From the NCBI RefSeq assembly GCF_900187505.1, contig NZ_FYDL01000018.1, positions 35,198-99,197 on the forward strand: a DNA stretch of 64,000 nt, read 5' to 3'. Positions 15,504 to 23,746 of the stretch are shown here, piece after piece. Made by a program: the position numbers and the translations under genes. The stretch comes from Pseudomonas sp. Irchel s3h17 (GTDB lineage: Bacteria; Pseudomonadota; Gammaproteobacteria; Pseudomonadales; Pseudomonadaceae). The notes under the pieces were generated by a model. The model worked only from the letters and a program-made list of their open reading frames with translations. It searched no databases and had not been told where the DNA came from. The first letter of the stretch is position 1; each line of letters opens with the position of its first letter.

Positions 15504-16631
15504 ATGGCCGAAGCAAAAGTATTGAGTGGCGCCGGGCTGCGTGGCCAGGTTGCCGGGCAAACCGCCTTGTCCACCGTGGGCCAGGAAGGTGCAGGCCTGA
15601 CCTATCGTGGCTATGACGTGCGCGAACTGGCGGCTGAGGCACGCTTCGAAGAAGTGGCCTACCTGCTGCTGTACGGCGATCTGCCGACCGAAGCCCAACT
15701 GGCGGCCTACGTCAGCAAGCTGAGCAAGCTGCGCGACCTGCCGCAAGCACTGAAAGAAGTGCTCGAGCGGATTCCGGCCGACGCCCACCCGATGGACGTG
15801 ATGCGCACCGGTTGCTCGTTCCTGGGTAACCTGGAGCCTGAGCAGAACTTCAGCGAGCAGCACGACAAGACCGACCGCCTGCTGGCGGCGTTCCCGGCGA
15901 TCATGTGCTACTGGTATCGCTTCAGCCACGACGCCAAGCGCATCGACTGCGTGACCGACGAAGCGTCCATCGGCGGCCATTTCCTGCACTTGCTGCATGA
16001 CAAGAAGCCGAGCGAGTTGCACGTCAAGGTGATGAACGTGTCGCTGATCCTCTACGCGGAGCACGAGTTCAACGCGTCGACCTTTACCGCCCGCGTCTGC
16101 GCCTCGACCTTGTCCGACCTGTTCTCCTGCATCACGGCGGCCATCGGTTCGTTGCGTGGTCCGCTGCACGGCGGTGCGAACGAGGCGGCGATGGAAATGA
16201 TCGAGCGTTTCTCGTCGCCGGAGGAGGCCATCAAGGGCACTCTCGGCATGCTGGAGCGCAAGGACAAGATCATGGGCTTCGGTCACGCGATCTACAAAGA
16301 CAACGACCCACGCAATGAAGTGATCAAGGGCTGGTCGAAAAAGCTGGCGGAGGAAGTGGGCGACACGGTGTTGTTCCCGGTCTCCGAAGCCATCGACAAG
16401 ACCATGTGGGAGCAGAAGAAACTGTTCCCGAACGCCGACTTCTACCATGCCTCGGCGTACCACTTCATGGGTATCCCGACCAAGTTGTTCACGCCGATCT
16501 TCGTCTGCTCGCGCCTGACCGGCTGGGCGGCGCATGTGTTCGAACAGCGTGCCAACAACCGCATCATCCGTCCGAGCGCCGAGTACACCGGCGTTGAACA
16601 GCGCAAGTTCGTGCCAATCGAACGTCGCTGA
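15504..16631 (+). CDS. prpC: 2-Methylcitrate synthase PrpC
   Basis: This 375-aa citrate-synthase-family enzyme condenses propionyl-CoA with oxaloacetate. Catalytic histidines lie in GPLHGGANE and GFGHAIYKDNDPR, and the Asp in the C-terminal third is also as in the family. The length of about 375 residues and the N-terminus without the extra domain of GltA mark the methylcitrate synthase type. GGAGAGAGCA lies just upstream of the ATG at 15504. Confidence 0.97.
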   Translation: MAEAKVLSGAGLRGQVAGQTALSTVGQEGAGLTYRGYDVRELAAEARFEEVAYLLLYGDLPTEAQLAAYVSKLSKLRDLPQALKEVLERIPADAHPMDVMRTGCSFLGNLEPEQNFSEQHDKTDRLLAAFPAIMCYWYRFSHDAKRIDCVTDEASIGGHFLHLLHDKKPSELHVKVMNVSLILYAEHEFNASTFTARVCASTLSDLFSCITAAIGSLRGPLHGGANEAAMEMIERFSSPEEAIKGTLGMLERKDKIMGFGHAIYKDNDPRNEVIKGWSKKLAEEVGDTVLFPVSEAIDKTMWEQKKLFPNADFYHASAYHFMGIPTKLFTPIFVCSRLTGWAAHVFEQRANNRIIRPSAEYTGVEQRKFVPIERR

Positions 16632-16650
16632 ATGGTGGAGGCTTGACGCG

Positions 16651-16704
16651 GGGATCTGAGTTCAACGCAGATCCCTGTAGGAGCGAGCAAGCTCGCTCCT
16701 ACAG
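16651..16704. repeat. Two stacked palindromes between prpC and acnD, including a single REP
   Basis: GGGATCTG and CAGATCCC form a first stem (16651-16674). CTGTAGGAGCGAGC and GCTCGCTCCTACAG directly abut as a second stem (16675-16704), a single REP palindrome. Confidence 0.75.
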
Positions 16705-16775
16705 AGGATGGTGTGAACTTCAAATCTGGCGCCAGGCCCCACTCTTTGAAACTACCGTGCCCCGAGTCCTGACCG

Positions 16776-19367
16776 ATGAACACAGAATTCCGTAAAACGC
16801 TGCCCGGCAGCCACCTGGATTACTACGACGTCCGCGCGGCGGTCGAGGCTATCCAGCCCGGCGCCTACGACACCCTGCCGTACACCTCCCGCGTGCTGGC
16901 GGAAAACCTGGTACGCCGTTGCGACCCGGCCACGCTCACCGACTCCCTGAAGCAATTCATCGAGCGCAAACGAGACCTCGATTTCCCGTGGTTCCCGGCC
17001 CGCGTGGTGTGCCACGACATTCTCGGCCAGACCGCGCTGGTGGACCTCGCCGGCCTGCGCGATGCCATTGCCCTGCAAGGTGGCGATCCGGCCCAGGTGA
17101 ACCCTGTGGTGCCGACCCAGTTGATCGTCGACCACTCCCTGGCCGTCGAGCGCGGTGGCTTCGATCCAGAGGCGTTCGAGAAGAACCGCGCCATCGAAGA
17201 CCGTCGCAACGAAGACCGTTTCCACTTCATCAACTGGACCAAGAAGGCGTTCAAGAACGTCGACGTGATCCCGCCGGGCAACGGCATCATGCACCAGATC
17301 AACCTGGAGAAAATGTCTCCGGTGATCCAGGTGCGTGACGGCGTGGCGTTCCCTGACACCTGCGTCGGCACCGACAGCCACACCCCGCACGTCGATGCCC
17401 TGGGCGTGATCGCCATCGGTGTCGGTGGCCTGGAAGCCGAGAGCGTGATGCTCGGCCGCGCATCGTGGATGCGCCTGCCGGAAAGTGTCGGTGTCGAACT
17501 GACCGGTAAGCTGCAACCGGGCATCACCGCCACCGACATGGTGCTGGCGCTGACCGAGTTCCTGCGCAAGCAAAAAGTGGTCGGTGCGTGGCTGGAGTTC
17601 TTCGGCGAAGGCGCGTCAAAGCTGACCCTCGGCGACCGCGCGACCATTTCCAACATGGCCCCGGAATACGGCGCCACCGCGGCGATGTTCTACATCGACC
17701 AGCAGACCATCGACTACCTCAAGCTCACCGGCCGTGAAGACGAGCAGGTGCAACTGGTGGAGAACTACGCCAAGCAGACCGGTCTCTGGGCTGACAGCCT
17801 GAAAGGCGCGCAGTACGAGCGCGGGTTGACCTTCGACCTGTCTTCGGTGGTGCGCAACATGGCCGGCCCGAGCAACCCGCACGCTCGCCTGGCGACCTCG
17901 GATCTCGCCGCCAAAGGTATCGCTGGCCAGTGGGAAGACGTACCCGGCCAGATGCCGGACGGCGCGGTGATCATTGCCGCCATCACCAGTTGCACCAACA
18001 CCAGTAACCCGCGCAACGTGATCGCCGCCGGCCTGCTGGCGCGCAACGCCAACAAGCTCGGCCTGACCCGCAAGCCATGGGTCAAGTCGTCCCTGGCGCC
18101 GGGTTCGAAAACCGTGGCGCTGTACCTCGACGAAGCGGGCCTCACCGATGAGCTGGAACAGCTCGGTTTCGGCATCGTGGCCTTCGCCTGCACCACCTGC
18201 AACGGCATGTCCGGCGCACTGGACCCGGTGATCCAGCAAGAAATCATCGACCGCGATCTGTACGCCACCGCCGTGTTATCCGGCAACCGTAACTTCGACG
18301 GCCGGATTCACCCATACGCCAAGCAAGCGTTCCTTGCTTCGCCGCCACTGGTGGTCGCCTACGCCATCGCCGGCACCATCCGTTTCGACATCGAAAAAGA
18401 CGTGCTGGGCGTGGTTGATGGCAAGGAAATCCGCCTGAAAGACATCTGGCCGAGCGACGAAGAAATCGACGCAGTGGTGAAAGCTTCGGTCAAGCCTGAG
18501 CAGTTCCGCCAGGTGTACATCCCGATGTTCGCCATCCACGAAGACACCGGCCCGAAAGTCGCGCCGCTGTACGACTGGCGCGAAATGAGCACCTACATCC
18601 GTCGTCCGCCGTACTGGGAAGGCGCGCTGGCCGGGGCACGTCCGCTCAAGGGCATGCGCCCGCTGGCGGTTCTGCCGGACAACATCACCACCGATCACTT
18701 GTCGCCTTCCAACGCCATCATGCTCGACAGCGCCGCCGGCGAGTACCTGGCGAAAATGGGCCTGCCGGAAGAGGACTTCAACTCCTACGCCACCCACCGC
18801 GGTGACCACCTGACCGCGCAGCGTGCGACCTTCGCCAACCCGAAACTGTTCAACGAAATGGTTCAGGAAAACGGCAAGGTCAAGCAGGGTTCGCTGGCCC
18901 GTGTCGAGCCGGAAGGCCAGGTCATGCGCATGTGGGAAGCCATCGAAACCTACATGGAACGCAAGCAGCCGCTGATCATCATCGCTGGCGCCGACTATGG
19001 CCAGGGTTCGTCCCGTGACTGGGCAGCGAAAGGCGTGCGCCTGGCGGGTGTGGAAGCGATCGCCGCCGAAGGTTTCGAGCGTATCCACCGTACGAACCTG
19101 GTGGGCATGGGGGTGTTGCCGCTGGAGTTCAAGCCGGGCACCGACCGCAAGACCCTGGGCATCGACGGCACTGAAACCTACGATGTCATCGGCGAGCGCA
19201 CGCCGCGCGCCACCCTGACGCTGGTCATCACTCGCAAGAATGGTGAGCAGGTCCAGGTACCGGTGACCTGCCGTCTCGACACCGCTGAAGAAGTCTCGAT
19301 CTACGAAGCCGGCGGCGTGTTGCAGCGCTTCGCGCAGGACTTCCTCGAATCGGCTGTTGCCGTCTAA
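16776..19367 (+). CDS. acnD: Fe/S-dependent 2-methylcitrate dehydratase AcnD
   Basis: This 863-aa protein is of the aconitase family. It dehydrates 2-methylcitrate to a 2-methylaconitate isomer in partnership with PrpF. The [4Fe-4S] cysteines are in AITSCTNTSNPRN and AFACTTCNGMSG, and the C-terminal swivel domain has GADYGQGSSRDWAAKGV. Its place between prpC and prpF identifies it as AcnD rather than the housekeeping AcnA. Confidence 0.96.
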   Translation: MNTEFRKTLPGSHLDYYDVRAAVEAIQPGAYDTLPYTSRVLAENLVRRCDPATLTDSLKQFIERKRDLDFPWFPARVVCHDILGQTALVDLAGLRDAIALQGGDPAQVNPVVPTQLIVDHSLAVERGGFDPEAFEKNRAIEDRRNEDRFHFINWTKKAFKNVDVIPPGNGIMHQINLEKMSPVIQVRDGVAFPDTCVGTDSHTPHVDALGVIAIGVGGLEAESVMLGRASWMRLPESVGVELTGKLQPGITATDMVLALTEFLRKQKVVGAWLEFFGEGASKLTLGDRATISNMAPEYGATAAMFYIDQQTIDYLKLTGREDEQVQLVENYAKQTGLWADSLKGAQYERGLTFDLSSVVRNMAGPSNPHARLATSDLAAKGIAGQWEDVPGQMPDGAVIIAAITSCTNTSNPRNVIAAGLLARNANKLGLTRKPWVKSSLAPGSKTVALYLDEAGLTDELEQLGFGIVAFACTTCNGMSGALDPVIQQEIIDRDLYATAVLSGNRNFDGRIHPYAKQAFLASPPLVVAYAIAGTIRFDIEKDVLGVVDGKEIRLKDIWPSDEEIDAVVKASVKPEQFRQVYIPMFAIHEDTGPKVAPLYDWREMSTYIRRPPYWEGALAGARPLKGMRPLAVLPDNITTDHLSPSNAIMLDSAAGEYLAKMGLPEEDFNSYATHRGDHLTAQRATFANPKLFNEMVQENGKVKQGSLARVEPEGQVMRMWEAIETYMERKQPLIIIAGADYGQGSSRDWAAKGVRLAGVEAIAAEGFERIHRTNLVGMGVLPLEFKPGTDRKTLGIDGTETYDVIGERTPRATLTLVITRKNGEQVQVPVTCRLDTAEEVSIYEAGGVLQRFAQDFLESAVAV

Positions 19368-19421
19368 CGCGACCTGCCGGGGCAGGGCGCCGACGCCCTG
19401 TCCCGGCACACAAGGAATACT

Positions 19422-20612
19422 ATGGCTCACGTACCTCAGATCAAGATTCCCGCGACCTACATGCGTGGCGGTACCAGTAAAGGCGTGTTCTTCAGCCTGC
19501 AGGATTTACCTGAAGCGGCGCAGGTGCCGGGCGCGTCCCGCGATGCCTTGCTGCTGCGCGTGATTGGCAGCCCCGACCCTTACGAAAAGCAGATCGACGG
19601 CATGGGCGCGGCGACCTCGAGCACCAGCAAGACGGTGATCGTGTCCAAGAGTCTCAAGGCCGATCACGACGTCGACTACCTGTTTGGCCAGGTGTCCATC
19701 GACAAGCCTTTTGTCGACTGGAGCGGCAACTGCGGCAACCTCTCGGCGGCGGTTGGCTCGTTCGCCATCAGCAGCGGCCTGGTCGATGCCGGTCGCGTGC
19801 CGGACAACGGCGTGGCGGTGGTGCGAATCTGGCAGGCCAACATTGGCAAGACCATCATCGCGCATGTACCCGTCACCGACGGTGCGGTGCAGGAAACCGG
19901 TGATTTCGAACTCGATGGCGTGACCTTCCCCGCCGCTGAAGTGCAACTGGAGTTCATCAGTCCGGCGGCCGAGGAAGAGGGCGCGGGTGGCTCGATGTTC
20001 CCGACCGGCAATCTGGTGGATGACCTGGAAGTGCCTGGCGTCGGTACCTTCAAGGCCACCATGATCAATGCCGGTATCCCGACCATCTTCGTCAATGCGC
20101 AGGATATCGGTTACACCGGCGCCGAGTTGCAGGGCGACATCAACAGCGACCCGAAAGCGCTGGCCATGTTCGAAACCATTCGTGCCCACGGCGCATTGCG
20201 CATGGGCCTGATCTCGAACCTCGACGAAGCGACCAAGCGTCAACACACTCCCAAGGTGGCGTTCGTTGCGCCGGCTGCCGGCTACGTTTCTTCCAGCGGC
20301 AAGGCGGTCGCGGCACAGGACATCGACCTGCTGGTGCGTGCGCTGTCCATGGGCAAGTTGCACCACGCGATGATGGGCACCGCAGCCGTGGCCATTGGTA
20401 CCGCCGCGGCCATCAACGGCACGCTGGTGAACCTGGCGGCCGGCGGCGTTGATCGCAATGCCGTGCGTTTCGGACACCCGTCGGGCACCTTGCGCGTCGG
20501 CGCCGAAGCCCGTCGGGTTGACGGCGAATGGACCGTGACCAAGGCCATCATGAGCCGCAGTGCGCGGGTGTTGATGGAAGGTTGGGTGCGGGTGCCGGGC
20601 GATTCGTTCTAA
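19422..20612 (+). CDS. prpF: 2-Methylaconitate cis-trans isomerase PrpF
   Basis: This 396-aa protein begins with the conserved IPATYMRGGTSKGVFF and contains DWSGNCGNLSAAVG, which resembles the active-site region of the diaminopimelate-epimerase fold. In the methylcitrate cycle it isomerises the AcnD product so that a normal aconitase can hydrate it. It follows acnD by 54 bp, as in other bacteria with the AcnD/PrpF route. Confidence 0.97.
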   Translation: MAHVPQIKIPATYMRGGTSKGVFFSLQDLPEAAQVPGASRDALLLRVIGSPDPYEKQIDGMGAATSSTSKTVIVSKSLKADHDVDYLFGQVSIDKPFVDWSGNCGNLSAAVGSFAISSGLVDAGRVPDNGVAVVRIWQANIGKTIIAHVPVTDGAVQETGDFELDGVTFPAAEVQLEFISPAAEEEGAGGSMFPTGNLVDDLEVPGVGTFKATMINAGIPTIFVNAQDIGYTGAELQGDINSDPKALAMFETIRAHGALRMGLISNLDEATKRQHTPKVAFVAPAAGYVSSSGKAVAAQDIDLLVRALSMGKLHHAMMGTAAVAIGTAAAINGTLVNLAAGGVDRNAVRFGHPSGTLRVGAEARRVDGEWTVTKAIMSRSARVLMEGWVRVPGDSF

Positions 20613-20637
20613 CGCGGTTGCCTGGATGAATGAAATA

Positions 20638-20772
20638 CCGTGGCGAGGGAGCTTGCTCCCGCTCGACTGCAAAGCAGTCGTAAAGCGATAAGTCTGGTGT
20701 ATCTGACACCATGAAATCGCGGAGTTCGGGGCGCTTTGCGCCCCAACGGGAGCAAGCTCCCTCGCCACGGGA
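20638..20772. repeat. REPIN between prpF and prpD
   Basis: CGTGGCGAGGGAGCTTGCTCCC and its inverse lie 135 bp apart end to end. Inside, the shorter stem GGGGCGC/GCGCCCC is also present. Confidence 0.87.
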
Positions 20773-20869
20773 AATGTGTTCGCCACAATAATGATCATCT
20801 GTCTGTGCTAGCCCTGAATCGAGGTCCGACCTAACCCCATTTACGAACCACTTGCCGAGTGAATCGAAC

Positions 20870-22354
20870 ATGAGCGCCAACGTTGACCTGAACAACCGCC
20901 CCGACTACGACAAGGTCCTGCAGGACATTGCCGACTACGTACTGAGCTTCAAGATCGAGTCCCAAGAGGCTTTGGACACGGCTCGCAATTGTCTGATGGA
21001 CACCTTGGGCTGCGGCCTGTTGGCCCTGCGCTTTCCCGAATGCACCAAACACCTGGGGCCTGTCGTCGAAGGCACCGTCGTGCCCTGTGGCGCGCGTGTT
21101 CCCGGTACGAGTTACCGCCTGGATCCGGTCAAGGCCGCCTGGGACATCGGCTGCATCGTGCGCTGGCTCGATTACAACGACACCTGGCTGGCAGCGGAGT
21201 GGGGCCATCCCTCGGACAATCTGGGGGCGATTCTGGCGATCAGCGATCACCTGTCGCAAAAACGCGTCGCCAATGGCGAGGCGCCGTTGACCATGCGGGC
21301 GGTGCTGGACGCAATGATCATGGCCCACGAGATACAAGGGGTGATTGCACTGGAGAACTCCTTCAATCGGGTCGGTCTCGATCATGTGCTGCTGGTCAAA
21401 GTCGCGTCTACCGCCGTGGCGGCCAAACTCATGGGCGCTAACCGCGAGCAACTGTTATCGGCGTTGTCCCACGCCTTTGTCGATGGCCAGGCGTTGCGCA
21501 CTTATCGTCACGCGCCGAATGCCGGGTCGCGCAAGTCCTGGGCGGCGGGCGATGCCTCCAGTCGAGGCGCGCGCCTGGCGGACATCGCACTGCGCGGCGA
21601 AATGGGCATCCCGGGCGTGCTGACCGCACCGCAGTGGGGTTTCTACGATGTGCTGTTCAGTCACACCAACAAGGACCTGGCGCTCAAGTCCGAAGACCGG
21701 CGGGCCTTGAGTTTCTCGCAGTCGTACGGCACCTACGTCATGGAAAACGTGCTGTTCAAGATCAGTTTTCCGGCCGAATTCCACGCGCAAACTGCCTGCG
21801 AGGCGGCGGTGACGTTGCATCCGCAGGTGCGCAATCGCCTGCATGAAATCGACAAGATCGTCATCACCACCCACGAGTCAGCGATCCGCATCATCTCCAA
21901 GGTTGGCCCACTGGCCAATGCCGCCGACCGTGACCACTGCATCCAGTACATGACCGCCGTCCCTCTGGCTTTCGGCAACCTGGTGGCGGAGCAGTACGAA
22001 GACGCCTTTCATTCGGCGCACCCGGTCATCGATGTGTTGCGCGAGAAGATGGTTATCGTCGAGGAACCACGCTACACACGCGAATATCTGGAAGCCGACA
22101 AGCGCTCGATCGCTAATGCGGTGCAGGTGTTTTTCAAGGACGGCTCCAGCACCGAGAATGTGGTGGTGGAGTACCCGATCGGACATCGTCGGCGCCGGGT
22201 CGAAGGCATTCCATTGCTGGAGGACAAGTTCAAGGCGAACCTGGCCACCCGGTTCACCGCCCAGCGTTCGGCGCAGATCCTTGCCCTGTGCAAAGATCAG
22301 GCTGCACTCGAAGCGACACCGGTCAACCGTTTCATGGACTTGTTCGTGATCTGA
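20870..22354 (+). CDS. prpD: 2-Methylcitrate dehydratase PrpD
   Basis: This 494-aa enzyme of the MmgE/PrpD family is a cofactor-free 2-methylcitrate dehydratase. Family hallmarks seen are RWLDYNDTWLAAEWGHPSDN, SFNRVGLDHVLLVKVASTAVA and HAFVDGQALRTYRH. Both the AcnD/PrpF route and PrpD are thus present, as in P. aeruginosa. The ATG at 20870 gives the usual N-terminus; the longer frame needs TTG at 20852. It is the last gene of the operon and is followed by a REPIN. Confidence 0.96.
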   Translation: MSANVDLNNRPDYDKVLQDIADYVLSFKIESQEALDTARNCLMDTLGCGLLALRFPECTKHLGPVVEGTVVPCGARVPGTSYRLDPVKAAWDIGCIVRWLDYNDTWLAAEWGHPSDNLGAILAISDHLSQKRVANGEAPLTMRAVLDAMIMAHEIQGVIALENSFNRVGLDHVLLVKVASTAVAAKLMGANREQLLSALSHAFVDGQALRTYRHAPNAGSRKSWAAGDASSRGARLADIALRGEMGIPGVLTAPQWGFYDVLFSHTNKDLALKSEDRRALSFSQSYGTYVMENVLFKISFPAEFHAQTACEAAVTLHPQVRNRLHEIDKIVITTHESAIRIISKVGPLANAADRDHCIQYMTAVPLAFGNLVAEQYEDAFHSAHPVIDVLREKMVIVEEPRYTREYLEADKRSIANAVQVFFKDGSSTENVVVEYPIGHRRRRVEGIPLLEDKFKANLATRFTAQRSAQILALCKDQAALEATPVNRFMDLFVI

Positions 22355-22391
22355 CCGGTGCGTCAAGGAGCGGGGGTAGCAGATACATACC

Positions 22392-22528
22392 CCGTGGCGA
22401 GCGAGCTTGCTCGCGCTGGGTTGCGCAGCAGCCCCAGAATGGTTCGCCGAGTGTGATCTGAAAGACTGTGATCGTTTTGTGAAGGGGGCGCTTCGCGCCC
22501 CAGCGGGAGCAAGCTCCCTCGCCACGGT
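22392..22528. repeat. Mixed-type REPIN after prpD
   Basis: The left end carries GTGGCGAGCGAGCTTGCTCGC, while the right end carries the other REP variant, GCGGGAGCAAGCTCCCTCGCCAC. It lies between the convergent prpD and ppsR. Confidence 0.82.
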
Positions 22529-22593
22529 GGCAGCGTTCATCCTTGATTGACGGCGTGCACGCTGCAGGTCAGGAGGGTGCATAGGGGGGACAA

Positions 22594-23412
22594 CTATTTA
22601 AAGCGCCGCTCCACGCCTCTTTCCACGAGGATCTTCGCGGAAATTTCTTCCACGGAGAAATGGGTGGAGTTGATGTGCGGGATGTTCTCGCGGCGGAACA
22701 GGTTTTCCACCTCGCGCACCTCGAACTCGCACTGGGCGTAGCTCGAATAGCGGCTGTTGGGCTTGCGCTCGTTGCGGATCGCCGTGAGGCGGTCCGGGTC
22801 GATAGTCAGGCCGAACAGCTTGTGCTGGTGGGCGCGCAGGGCATTGGGCAGTTGCAGGCGCTCCATGTCGTCTTCGGTCAGCGGGTAGTTGGCCGCGCGG
22901 ATCCCGAATTGCATGGCCATGTACAGGCAGGTGGGGGTTTTGCCGCAGCGCGACACGCCCACCAGGATCAGGTCGGCCTTGTCGTAGTAATGGGTACGGG
23001 CACCGTCGTCGTTGTCCAGGGCGAAGTTCACCGCCTCGATACGCTCCATGTAATTGGAGTTGTGGCCAATGGAATGGGACTTGCCGACCGAGTACGAGGA
23101 GTGCTCGCTCAATTCCTGCTCCAGCGGGGCGAGGAAGGTGGAAAAAATGTCGATCATGAAACCATTGGAGGTGGCGAGAATCTCACGTATGTCCTGATTG
23201 ACGATTGTGTCGAAGATGATCGGGCGAAAGCCGTCCATTTCGGCGGCTGCGTTGATTTGTTGTACCATGGCCAGCGCTTTGTCGGCGTTGTCGATGTACG
23301 GACGAATGACTTTGCTGAAGGTTATGTTTTCGAATTGCGCCAACAGGCTTTGACCCAGAGTTTCGGACGTAATGCCCGTGCCATCGGAGATAAAGAAAGC
23401 AGATCGTTTCAT
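22594..23412 (-). CDS. ppsR: PEP synthase regulatory protein PpsR (kinase/pyrophosphorylase)
   Basis: This 272-aa DUF299 protein, in its family, phosphorylates PEP synthase on a threonine using ADP and also removes the phosphate using inorganic phosphate. The P-loop-like GVSRCGKTPTCLYMA is present, as is the opening MKRSAFFISDGTGITSETLG. The start at 23412 gives this family N-terminus. It is divergent from ppsA, its target, across 334 bp. Confidence 0.95.
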   Translation of the reverse strand: MKRSAFFISDGTGITSETLGQSLLAQFENITFSKVIRPYIDNADKALAMVQQINAAAEMDGFRPIIFDTIVNQDIREILATSNGFMIDIFSTFLAPLEQELSEHSSYSVGKSHSIGHNSNYMERIEAVNFALDNDDGARTHYYDKADLILVGVSRCGKTPTCLYMAMQFGIRAANYPLTEDDMERLQLPNALRAHQHKLFGLTIDPDRLTAIRNERKPNSRYSSYAQCEFEVREVENLFRRENIPHINSTHFSVEEISAKILVERGVERRFK

Positions 23413-23435
23413 TTGCGCCTTGGGCCTTAAGTGAG

Positions 23436-23589
23436 TGTCCTGTGTCACAGATGCGTGCCTTTTAGGCGGCGCCGGTTGTTGCCATACTACGTTGCCGCTC
23501 CTCGCCATAGCCAGCTATGACTTGTCGCGGCGCCTTGTCTGGCAACAACAGTCACTCGCCAAAAAGGCACGCATCTGCAACACAGGACA
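23436..23589. repeat. Long interrupted inverted repeat between ppsR and ppsA
   Basis: The left arm 23436-23468 (TGTCCTGTGTCACAGATGCG..., continuing to AGGCG) matches the inverse of 23557-23589 over about 33 bp with three or four mismatches. An inner 10-bp pair, GTTGTTGCCA (23475-23484) and TGGCAACAAC (23540-23549), continues the symmetry. It probably carries mirrored promoter or regulator sites for the two divergent genes. Confidence 0.75.
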
Positions 23590-23746
23590 CTTGTGACGAT
23601 TCTTGGATATGATAGGCGCGATTTGTCGGCCTGGATTGGCTGGCATTCTCACTTATTTTCCAGGTCCAGGCCATATTGCTGGCAAATGCTCATGAAGAGC
23701 GGCCAGTGCCCTGAGCTTTTCCAACACAGTTAGTGGAGAGATCACC

